64,000 bases of DNA from Draconibacterium halophilum. GTDB lineage: Bacteria; Bacteroidota; Bacteroidia; Bacteroidales; Prolixibacteraceae. The translations under genes were made by a program, and so were the position numbers. The notes beneath the pieces are model-generated. The model ran no database searches and was not told the origin of the DNA. It saw nothing but the letters and a program-made list of their open reading frames with translations. The DNA lies in the NCBI RefSeq assembly GCF_010448835.1, contig NZ_CP048409.1, positions 4,505,501 to 4,569,500 on the forward strand. Direction: 5' to 3'. Positions 27,911 to 36,016 of the stretch are shown here, one piece after another (within the stretch, counting starts at the first letter, position 1; every line of letters begins with the position of its first letter).

Positions 27911-28651
27911 CTACACTAAGGGAATGACGCGGGCTCGCATCAGATCAAACAAAAATACCTGCTGAAAACGCGAATGAAATACTTCGTTTATAATTTTATT
28001 CAACAGATTAATATTTTTATCGGCCCGCAAACAGTCTGTGGTTATTAAAAGCCAGTACTGATTGAGTTGCTGTTTTTGATAAAGCCGCAATTTCTCATCC
28101 TTTTTTTCGATGGCCAGACGAATATCGTCAACCACATTATTCGAAATTCCGAGGTTATTCGAGCGCTCCCAAACCGATGTTTTTAATTCCGGATGATGAG
28201 CGATCATCACCTCTTCCAAACCAAGGGGCAATTCATTATTCAGTAGTGTTTTACAAAAAAAACTTTCCTCCTTCATTCCTTCAATAGCAGCTCTAATTAT
28301 AGCCACTGTTTTTGAACGCACAGCCAGCTCTCGTTCCGGCCCAATTATTTGCTTATCAGAAAACAGAAATTTTACAAAAAGCTTTTTTTCTGATCCCGCA
28401 GCAAAGAGCTCCTGCATACTTTTCACCAACTCTTCTCTGAATATAATTGAAGTGAGTTCTTGAATCGTTTTGGTTAAAGCACTGGCCGGGTTGAGCCGTG
28501 TAAGTTCAATTCCCAATTTGTGTTTGTTTTTCATTTTAATCACAAAATCAGGCGATTCGGAAGCAACAACTTTCCCTTTCGGAAAATCAGGATACTGATC
28601 TCTGAAATAGTTTACAAGTAATATTTCGAGTTGCTTTTTTATTTCCTGCAT
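27911..28651 (-). CDS. Hypothetical protein with a PD-(D/E)XK-like core
   Basis: Predicted 246 aa, no signal peptide and no TM helix. I do not recognise the family. Residues about 30-55 read ESPDFVIKMKNKHKLGIELTRL, which fits the PD...(D/E)-x-K/T layout of PD-(D/E)XK nuclease folds (acidic D before a strand, then E-x-T). The C-terminal third has QYWLLITTDCL and FQQVFLFDLMRARVIPLV, compatible with the later strands of such a fold. It is followed by the nucleoside hydrolase gene upstream on the same strand (19 bp apart). Nuclease function is inference only. Confidence 0.6.
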   Translation of the reverse strand: MQEIKKQLEILLVNYFRDQYPDFPKGKVVASESPDFVIKMKNKHKLGIELTRLNPASALTKTIQELTSIIFREELVKSMQELFAAGSEKKLFVKFLFSDKQIIGPERELAVRSKTVAIIRAAIEGMKEESFFCKTLLNNELPLGLEEVMIAHHPELKTSVWERSNNLGISNNVVDDIRLAIEKKDEKLRLYQKQQLNQYWLLITTDCLRADKNINLLNKIINEVFHSRFQQVFLFDLMRARVIPLV

Positions 28652-28670
28652 CCGGATGTTGCGTGGCTAG

Positions 28671-29672
28671 TTATTGTTTTGGTGTAGACTTTTGCATCAA
28701 TTCGAACAAGTCGTTTACAATTGCATCTCGATTAAAGTTTTGCCAATAAACTATTTTGTGCTTATTCTCCGGTTTATCAATCCAGCTATTTCCAACAAGC
28801 TTTGGGGCAGGTATTTCAACTTTTTCTCCCCAGGCTTCGTTTTTCAAAACGGCAAGCACAACCATGTCAAACAACGAGCGCGTTGGTGGATTCCCATACA
28901 TTTCAGCTTCGTTGAAAAGATTGGCCGAATAACCGCCAAACCGATTAAACTCACCTCCATGCCGTCCGGTAATTGTATGATGTGAAACCGGTCCTTTCCC
29001 TTTCATATTCGATTCAATTTCCTCGCGAGTCACAGCCACTGCGGCGGTTCCACTGGGCTTACCATAACGCACCGTAACCATTTCAAATTCAACTCCCGAT
29101 TCAATTACCGGATTTACAGCAGTGGTATCGTTATCAAGGTTATATTCTCCGTGATTGGGATAATTTCCGCCCAGCCAAATAACCCGAACCTTATCAACAA
29201 TACGAGGCTCTTTTAAAATTGCCAGTGCAATATTGGTCAATTTGCCAACCGGTACCAGCACCAGTTTTTCATCCTTAACTTTCATTGCTTCCTGTATAAT
29301 AAAATCCACGGCAGGTTTTCCGTCAAAGTTTTTATCAGAAATAGTTGGAGCAATTTCGGCATAATTTTTATCGGCTCCCATAAGCAATGGCACTTCGTTT
29401 TCAAGATCGAAAAGGTGAATAATACGTTCTGCCTCATCATACTGGCCTTGTAATCCGTATCCGTTTCGGGTATTATTAACCGTGACACCTACAACATCAA
29501 AAACATCCATATTCAGAAAAGCATAAGCCAAAGCATGCTGGTCATCTAACTCATTATTGGCATCCGTATCGATTAGGATTTTCATTTTTTCTAACTCACC
29601 ATTTTGCTTAGCAGAACAGCTACACAATAGAAATGAAAAAACAAAGAAACTGAGAAAAAGCCTGGTAATCAT
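28671..29672 (-). CDS. Nucleoside hydrolase (IUNH family) lipoprotein
   Basis: The start is set at the ATG at 29670-29672 (333 aa) because it gives a lipoprotein signal, MITRLFLSFFVFSFLLCSCSAK; the open frame extends 40 codons further without sense as a signal peptide. The calcium- and ribose-binding motif KILIDTDANNELDDQHALAYA is complete, as is VPVGKLTNIALAI, and the late active-site segment has the Asp of PPTRSLFDMVVLA. Such enzymes split N-glycosidic bonds of nucleosides; the membrane-anchored periplasmic location suggests salvage of external nucleosides. Confidence 0.9.
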   Translation of the reverse strand: MITRLFLSFFVFSFLLCSCSAKQNGELEKMKILIDTDANNELDDQHALAYAFLNMDVFDVVGVTVNNTRNGYGLQGQYDEAERIIHLFDLENEVPLLMGADKNYAEIAPTISDKNFDGKPAVDFIIQEAMKVKDEKLVLVPVGKLTNIALAILKEPRIVDKVRVIWLGGNYPNHGEYNLDNDTTAVNPVIESGVEFEMVTVRYGKPSGTAAVAVTREEIESNMKGKGPVSHHTITGRHGGEFNRFGGYSANLFNEAEMYGNPPTRSLFDMVVLAVLKNEAWGEKVEIPAPKLVGNSWIDKPENKHKIVYWQNFNRDAIVNDLFELMQKSTPKQ

Positions 29673-29834
29673 ATAAATAGTTTTGGTTCTTATTATTTCC
29701 AATAAACATACATAAAAGTTACGAAAATAACGCGTTACGAAAAAAAGCAAATACGAGGCCTGGCAGTTGTCGATTTTTTCAGAAAAACTCAACCAAAACC
29801 AATATTATGTGTTACACATTCAAAATAATAAATT

Positions 29835-30275
29835 ATGTACACAGGATTATTACACGCACACAATGGATTTCGCTGGTTGGTTTTAATCGCACTTGTATTT
29901 GCAGTTATTCTGGCAGTAATTGGCTGGACTGGCAGACGAAAATGGGGCAGAGCCGATAACCTTACCGGGTTGGTACTGGTAATGTTGATGGATATTCAGT
30001 TTTTGCTGGGTATTATACTTTATGCCTTTGTTAGCCCGATTACCAAAGCTGCATTTAACGATTTTGGTGCAGCAATGAAAAACAGCAACCTCAGGTTTTA
30101 CGCTGTCGAACATATCTTGTTGATGATTATTGCGCTCGTATTGGTGCACATTGGCAGGGCAAAATCGAAAAAAGATGCGGCTCCGTTAAAAAAATACCGG
30201 GCAGCGGCAATTTTTTATGGACTTGCTTTGGTACTCGTCCTGGCAGCCATTCCATGGGACAGGGCTTTGTTTTAA
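29835..30275 (+). CDS. Four-TM membrane protein, cytochrome b561-like in general appearance
   Basis: Predicted 146 aa with TM helices at about 12-31, 45-68, 90-110 and 122-140. Histidines in the first and third helices (GLLHAHNGFRW and FYAVEHILLMIIALVLVHIG) are placed as haem ligands could be, but no family signature is certain. It is a common single-gene hypothetical in Bacteroidota and sits alone between divergent and convergent neighbours. Confidence 0.65.
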   Translation: MYTGLLHAHNGFRWLVLIALVFAVILAVIGWTGRRKWGRADNLTGLVLVMLMDIQFLLGIILYAFVSPITKAAFNDFGAAMKNSNLRFYAVEHILLMIIALVLVHIGRAKSKKDAAPLKKYRAAAIFYGLALVLVLAAIPWDRALF

Positions 30276-30300
30276 ACAACATATCCGGAAATCAGGCAAT

Positions 30301-30336
30301 AAAAAAGGCTGCAAGAAAAAACTTGCAACCTTTTAA
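30301..30336. terminator. Terminator hairpin between the membrane protein and acyl-CoA ligase genes
   Basis: GGCTGCAAG (30307-30315) pairs with CTTGCAACC (30322-30330) with one mismatch, flanked by A6 on the left and TTTT on the right. It can serve both converging transcripts. Confidence 0.75.
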
Positions 30337-30378
30337 GCTTGGTTCAGCTTGTGCTTTCGCACCTGTTTCTTAATGCTA

Positions 30379-32169
30379 CTACTTCTTCGCCCCTACGGCA
30401 TATATATCATCAATTAAGTGCTGGTATTTTACTGCCACTGCATTTCGTCGAAGTTTAAGGGTTGGCGACAGTTCTCCCGATGTTGGAGTCCATTCTTCGC
30501 ACACCAGACGAATGCGGCTGATTTGCTCGTGCGATCCCAGAGTTTTATTCACCTTCATCACTTCTTTTTGCATTTTTTGAATGACTTCAGGAAGTTGTAT
30601 CAGTTCTTCGTTATTTTCGTAATGTAATTTATGATCTCCCGCCCAGTCGTGAAGAATTGGAAAACAAGGAGAGATAATGGCACTGGCAAATTTCTCGTTT
30701 GCACCAATTACCATCACCTGCTCAATCAAATCAGATGTTTTCAACTTGTTCTCAATCATCTGCGGAGCAATATACTTTCCTCCCGACAGCTTGAAGATTT
30801 CTTTTTTCCGATCGGTAATCTTCAGGTATTTATCGTCTACTAAAACACCAATATCTCCGGTATGAAACCACCCGTTTTCATCGATCACCTCATCAGTTAG
30901 CTCCGGGGCTTTGTAATAGCCTTTCATTACACCGGGTCCTTTACACAAAATTTCACCATCCGAAGCAAATTTCACGTCATAACCTTCCAGAATCGGGCCC
31001 ACTGTTCCAACCATCATTTCCATAGTAGTGGGGTTATTTACGGCAATAACCGGCGAAGTTTCAGTTAAACCATATCCTTCGAGCGTGGTCAATTTTGCCA
31101 TTCCAAAAACCCGGGCAATGCGCGGTTGAAGTGCGGCTCCACCGGAAACAATATAGGTGATATTTCCGCCAAGTGCTTCCCGCCATTTGGAATAGATTAG
31201 TTTATCGGCCACCGAAATTTTCAGTTGCATCAACGGGCCAAATTTCTTATTGTATTCAAAATGACGCGTAAGATTCAGCGCCCAGAAATACAATTTCTTT
31301 TTTATTCCGGATAGTTCTTTTCCTTTGGCCACAAATCCATCGTAAACCTTTTCGAGCAATCGTGGCACCGAATTAAACATGTGCGGCTTCACTTCTTTAA
31401 TGGATGAAACAATCTGGCTTAAGTTACCCACGTAATACACGCCCATGCCCTTGTACTGGAAATGGTAATTCACACTTCGCTCGTAAACGTGGCAAAGTGG
31501 GAGAAAACTCAATGCTTTGTGCTCTATTCCCAGGTCGTGAAGTTTGACATGCTCGGTAAAGTTTGACACAAGGTTGTTGTGTGTTAGCATAACTCCTTTC
31601 GGCACACCAGTTGTTCCCGAGGTATAAATAATAGTTGCCAGATCTTCCGGCTTAATATCTTTTTTTACGGCCTCCAACTCATCGGCAAATTCGTCTTTTT
31701 TCTCCTCTCCCAGATCCAGAATCTGCTCATAATTTTTTGCACCCTCTACTTCTTCAAAAGTGTAAACAGCATCTACGCCATCAATCATATTGGCCAGCGG
31801 GCACATACTTTCGAAAAGCTTTTTATCGCCTGCCAGAATGATTTTTACCTCAGCGTGTTTCAGAATATATTTGTATTCATCGTCGCCCAGCGTTGGATAA
31901 ATAGGAACATGAATAATTCCCGCCATTGCCAAACCCATATCGGCAAAATTCCACTCCGGCCGGTTGGTGGTAACCGTGGCCACTTTGTCGCCAGGCTTTA
32001 AACCCAGGGCCATGAGCCCCATTGCCAGCTGATGCGATTTTTTATAATACTCTTTGGTTGAATAGGTGTACCATTTTCCATCTTTTTTTCCGGCAATGGC
32101 ATCTTCACGGGGGAATTCTTTCAATGCGCGTTCGAGTACATCAAAAGTACGTGTAACTGTCTGTCCCAT
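30379..32169 (-). CDS. Long-chain acyl-CoA synthetase (AMP-forming)
   Basis: Predicted 596 aa. ATP-binding P-loop-like motif TIIYTSGTTGVPKGVMLTHNNL, the second core motif LEGYGLTETSPV, the adenylate motif GWFHTGDIG, and the C-terminal hinge DRKKEIFKLSGGKYI are all present. It is the FadD15-like type of about 600 aa and activates long-chain fatty acids to acyl-CoA at the inner membrane. Monocistronic on the minus strand. Confidence 0.93.
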   Translation of the reverse strand: MGQTVTRTFDVLERALKEFPREDAIAGKKDGKWYTYSTKEYYKKSHQLAMGLMALGLKPGDKVATVTTNRPEWNFADMGLAMAGIIHVPIYPTLGDDEYKYILKHAEVKIILAGDKKLFESMCPLANMIDGVDAVYTFEEVEGAKNYEQILDLGEEKKDEFADELEAVKKDIKPEDLATIIYTSGTTGVPKGVMLTHNNLVSNFTEHVKLHDLGIEHKALSFLPLCHVYERSVNYHFQYKGMGVYYVGNLSQIVSSIKEVKPHMFNSVPRLLEKVYDGFVAKGKELSGIKKKLYFWALNLTRHFEYNKKFGPLMQLKISVADKLIYSKWREALGGNITYIVSGGAALQPRIARVFGMAKLTTLEGYGLTETSPVIAVNNPTTMEMMVGTVGPILEGYDVKFASDGEILCKGPGVMKGYYKAPELTDEVIDENGWFHTGDIGVLVDDKYLKITDRKKEIFKLSGGKYIAPQMIENKLKTSDLIEQVMVIGANEKFASAIISPCFPILHDWAGDHKLHYENNEELIQLPEVIQKMQKEVMKVNKTLGSHEQISRIRLVCEEWTPTSGELSPTLKLRRNAVAVKYQHLIDDIYAVGAKK

Positions 32170-32359
32170 ATCTCAATTTTAAAAACTTCGAAATATAAGG
32201 CTTTTGTTGTTGGTTGATTTATAAAGCGATTATGCTATTTTTCAGCTTATCCTATTTATATACATTCCAAATAATTTTAAAACTCTGTATAACAAAAAGT
32301 TAAAAGTCAAGCAATCGACTTTCAGAGCCAATTGTTCCAAAATTTCATTTAGCAAGCCA

Positions 32360-35300
32360 CTACTCCACTGCCTCATCTTCGGCTTGCTCTTTCTCATATT
32401 TATTATCTTTTACATAAGCCCAGATTACTAATCCGGCCAATACCAATATCGAGGCAGGAACTGCCGGATCTACACCATCGGCAACACCTTTTCCATACGA
32501 GTGTAATCCTGAGAGGTAGTAGTTCACGCCAAAATAGGTCATCAGTACCGAGGCAAAACCAATTATCGAGGCAAAATTATAATTGAAAACTCCCTTTAAC
32601 GAAGGAATCAATCGCATGTGTACAATAAACGAGTAAATAACCACGGTAATAAGTGCCCAGGTTTCTTTCGGATCCCAGCCCCAATAGCGGCCCCAGCTTT
32701 CGTTGGCCCAAACTCCGCCAAGAAAAGTTCCGATGGTAAGAAAATACAAACCAACAGTTGCCGACATTTCGTTGATTGTTGTTAACTGCCCGATAAAGCC
32801 ATTTACTTTTATCCCATTTGTGTTCCGTCGCAGAACAATTAATATCATTACCAAAACTCCCAGGATCATGCTCAGTCCCAGAAATCCGTAACTAGCCGTA
32901 ATAATGGCCACGTGAATAGCTAACCAATAGGATTTAAGAACGGGCACCAGGGGTGTTACCTCCGGATTCATCCAACTTAAGTGAGCTACGAACAATGCAA
33001 TTCCGGATAAAAAAGCTGCTGTTCCTATTACCATCGGGTATTTTCGGCCAAAAATTATACCTGCCAACATTGTTGCCCATGCAACATATACTACCGATTC
33101 GTAACCGTTACTCCACGGCGCATGTCCTGAAATATACCAGCGCACAGCTAATCCAACGGTGTGCACCAGAAACAGTAACAGTATGAAACCGAAAAATGAT
33201 TTCCGAAGAAATGATGGCAGCTGCTTTTGCCTGAAAATATTTATAAAAAGGACTGTCAAAAGCAAGAATCCAAATAACAGGTAAAACGGAAAGATACGTT
33301 TAAATGGATTTACTTTATTAAAAAGAATTTCAACGTTTTTCTTCTTTTCGCCGGGCAAGAGATCGGCTCCGTATTTCACCTGAAAATTATCAACTGCCTG
33401 CAGAACCTGCACTGCATCGGCACTTTTGTTTTCGGTAATCGACTGCAACAGCAACTGAAATCCGCTTTGTATAAAAATGGAATCGCCATCGGTATATTCC
33501 GAAGCTGTACTTCCGGGAGCATACCAGGTATCTTCCACACGTTCGCGCGGGAAAAGATGGAAAATAGAGCCCTGAAATACCATAAAACAGATATTTACCC
33601 GCTCATCAACATTAATGTATTCTTTATCCATTCGGTTTCGCATTCCGGGAGCCTTGGCATAAGCCGCCTGCACTGCGTCCGCAATTTTATAATTGCCGTT
33701 TGCGTCAAAAAGCGATTCAACGGTAATGAATTTATTTTGTGCTCCGAGTGCTGCCTCCAGCGACTTGTCGGCCACTTTAACAATGGGCATCGATTGCCAG
33801 ATTTCGGGATACGCCATCATACTCAGCACCACCCCATCGGCCGACAAACCATACAAGCCTGATTTACGGCTTATTTTACGAACGATTTCGCCGGAAAGTG
33901 TTGATACCGGCTCTATACGACCATCAACACCTTGTACCCACAGTTCACTGAATTCTGTTACAACTTCCTTGTCAATTGACGGGATTCCGGCTCCAACACC
34001 ACTTTGTGCCGATGCTGAAAAAGCCACACTTCCCAACAAGGCCAGGATTCCGATTACTTTTACCGAACTGGCTTTTAGCTTTTTGGCCAGGTACTGGAAA
34101 TATGAATTTGGATTTACCAACGACATAATAACACCAACAATAAGCAAGAAATAACCGAGGTACGATATCCAGGTTCCCCAAAAATCGTAATTCACCGAGA
34201 GGATTGTTCCCTGTTCATCGCGGTCGTACGATGATTGAAAGAACTTATAGCCCCGGTGATTCAAGGTGTTATTCATAAAAATGCGAATATCTTCGTTAAT
34301 GCCCTTTTCCTGATCAACAAGTACCACTTCCGAAGCAAACGACGACGGAGAATTTGATCCCGGATAATGTTCCAACTGAAAATCTTTTAAATAAATACTG
34401 AACGGAACCTCCATTGGCAATGCACCATAAGCCAGTTTTAGGGAGCTGTTACCCAACGGTACACGTACCGTATCCGGACGCTGCCCGGAATGGCCAAACA
34501 CCGGTACATTTTGCTGTCGCACACCATCAGAAATCTGCACGATTACAGCATCTTCTCCTGTTTCTACCTGGCTTTTTACTGCCGTAAATGTTGCACTTGG
34601 CAGAAACTTTCGAATCAAAAAGCGGTAATTATCAAATCCGTATAAAAACATTGGTTTTACCGGAATAGTATCGCCCGGAGATAAGTCAATCGTTTCCTGG
34701 CTGGCCATGGTTGTTTCTTCCAGTTGCGCAAAAGAAGTCATAAACAACGCACCATCCTGCATAAAAAAGTTAATCACTTTTTCTTCATCAACCTCAAACC
34801 CGGCGGTAAAACCTGGATAATCCAATACATCTCCTTTTTTCAAAGAAAACGATTGCATGCCTTGTGTATTAGGCGCTGAAAAAACAAAGTCGATAACCGG
34901 CTCTCCCGAATCAGAAGCAATAGCCTTTTTCTCTGCATTCTCGATAAAACCAACAGCCTTTACTTTTACGGTTTTCCCGTTTACATCGATTTTTGTGGAA
35001 AACTGCTTTGGTGTAACCTCCGAGAACCGCACATGCGACACTTCTTCCTGATCTTCAAAACCGGCATAAAAATAATCTTTAGTCGATAAAATAGAATCGG
35101 CACTCTCGCCTTCGCGTATGTGCATCACTCCCTCAAAACTTATAAAGCGCGTAATGGCACCTCCCAATATCATCACTAAAAATGAAACGTGAAACAGCCC
35201 CAACGTAAACCGGCGATTGGTAAATAACCGATACCGAATCAAATTATTGATAAGGTTGAGCGCAAACAGCCCCCAAAGTATCTCGAACCAATGCGTGTTA

Positions 35301-35434
35301 TACACCAACGCACGTGCGGTTGGGGTACCATAGCTGCTTTCGATAAAGGTGGCTACAGCCATTGAAAAAGCCAGCCCAAGAAAAATAAATGCCGCGAACG
35401 GCATGGATGTTATAAAGGAATAGAATTTCTTCAT
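32360..35434 (-). CDS. CcsBA-type cytochrome c biogenesis (haem export/ligation) fusion protein
   Basis: Predicted 1024 aa. The N-terminal half is ResB/CcsB-like: three early TM helices (MPFAAFIFLGLAFSMAVATF, FEILWGLFALNLINN, FTLGLFHVSFLVMILGG), a large periplasmic region and a fourth TM (about 420-445). The C-terminal part is CcsA-like, with multiple TMs and the tryptophan-rich haem-handling motif ESWGRYWGWDPKETWALIT. External His residues flank it (HLSWMNP, HVAIITASYG, HSYGKG). System II cytochrome c synthase fused as one polypeptide is known in Bacteroidota and epsilonproteobacteria. It attaches haem to CXXCH apocytochromes in the periplasm. No apocytochrome gene is next to it here. Confidence 0.92.
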   Translation of the reverse strand: MKKFYSFITSMPFAAFIFLGLAFSMAVATFIESSYGTPTARALVYNTHWFEILWGLFALNLINNLIRYRLFTNRRFTLGLFHVSFLVMILGGAITRFISFEGVMHIREGESADSILSTKDYFYAGFEDQEEVSHVRFSEVTPKQFSTKIDVNGKTVKVKAVGFIENAEKKAIASDSGEPVIDFVFSAPNTQGMQSFSLKKGDVLDYPGFTAGFEVDEEKVINFFMQDGALFMTSFAQLEETTMASQETIDLSPGDTIPVKPMFLYGFDNYRFLIRKFLPSATFTAVKSQVETGEDAVIVQISDGVRQQNVPVFGHSGQRPDTVRVPLGNSSLKLAYGALPMEVPFSIYLKDFQLEHYPGSNSPSSFASEVVLVDQEKGINEDIRIFMNNTLNHRGYKFFQSSYDRDEQGTILSVNYDFWGTWISYLGYFLLIVGVIMSLVNPNSYFQYLAKKLKASSVKVIGILALLGSVAFSASAQSGVGAGIPSIDKEVVTEFSELWVQGVDGRIEPVSTLSGEIVRKISRKSGLYGLSADGVVLSMMAYPEIWQSMPIVKVADKSLEAALGAQNKFITVESLFDANGNYKIADAVQAAYAKAPGMRNRMDKEYINVDERVNICFMVFQGSIFHLFPRERVEDTWYAPGSTASEYTDGDSIFIQSGFQLLLQSITENKSADAVQVLQAVDNFQVKYGADLLPGEKKKNVEILFNKVNPFKRIFPFYLLFGFLLLTVLFINIFRQKQLPSFLRKSFFGFILLLFLVHTVGLAVRWYISGHAPWSNGYESVVYVAWATMLAGIIFGRKYPMVIGTAAFLSGIALFVAHLSWMNPEVTPLVPVLKSYWLAIHVAIITASYGFLGLSMILGVLVMILIVLRRNTNGIKVNGFIGQLTTINEMSATVGLYFLTIGTFLGGVWANESWGRYWGWDPKETWALITVVIYSFIVHMRLIPSLKGVFNYNFASIIGFASVLMTYFGVNYYLSGLHSYGKGVADGVDPAVPASILVLAGLVIWAYVKDNKYEKEQAEDEAVE

Positions 35435-35701
35435 CTCTGTTTTATCAATTTAATTTCAAGTCTTTTGTATAACCATTTTCTCTTAAAATAGTTGCTGAAA
35501 ATAATCCTTATTTAGAACAAATCAAAAAAAGAGACAAAACAAAAACCCCTTTGGTATTTTTTTAAACGGGATATAGGAATAGAACAAAGCAGCAAGTTTA
35601 TTGACTTGTTTTCTGCCAAAATTTACAGCCATCGCTAACAAAAAGTAAATATTTGCATACAAATTCATCGTCCGCACTGTCATTTTTCTCGCCCGCTGAC
35701 C

Positions 35702-35877
35702 TGCGGACAAGATATTTGTAAATGCGGACGTATTTTCTTCGGTTGCGGACGACCCAATAGCACCTGCGGACACCCTTCCAAGGGCTGCGGACGATCAAAC
35801 AGCACCTGCGGACGTATTTTTATCGGCTGCGAAAAGCCAAACAATACCTGCGGACGTGCTTTTTTGAGTAGCGGAAT
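35702..35877. repeat. Eight to nine tandem units with exact 21-bp period, core TGCGGAC
   Basis: The core TGCGGAC begins at 35702, 35723, 35744, 35765, 35786, 35807 and 35849; a degenerate copy, TGCGAAA, is at 35828 and a poorer one at 35870. Every step is exactly 21 bp. The other 14 bp alternate in type (ending CACC or ATACC in every second unit, CGGT/GGGC/CGGC in the others), giving a 42-bp super-period. One inverted core, GTCCGCA, sits at 35670-35676. The array lies between alaS and the CcsBA gene, downstream of the alaS terminator. The function is unknown. Confidence 0.9.
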
Positions 35878-35900
35878 TAAAGGGGGCACCTTTAAAACAA

Positions 35901-35937
35901 AAAGACCTTCAAGGTTTTGTATACCTTGAAGGTCTTT
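35901..35937 (-). terminator. Strong terminator downstream of alaS
   Basis: AAAGACCTTCAAGGT (35901-35915) and ACCTTGAAGGTCTTT (35923-35937) form a perfect 15-bp stem with a 7-nt loop. On the minus strand it is followed by a T-rich tract. Confidence 0.88.
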
Positions 35938-36016
35938 GTAAGCAGCGGTTAACCCGCCGCATATACTATTCTGAAAAAATCATCTGAATCCGCGTTATCA
36001 GCGTTCAATAACTTAG

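Noticed and set aside
35702..35877. CRISPR array
   Set aside because: Cores are only 7 bp with 14-bp spacers that alternate between two types; real repeats and spacers are longer, and there are no cas genes.
35522..35889. Minus-strand open frames with RPQ-type heptad repeats across the 21-bp array
   Set aside because: The periodicity is fully explained by the DNA-level 21-bp repeat. There are several overlapping frames, none has a signal or domain, and the repeats are better seen at the nucleotide level.
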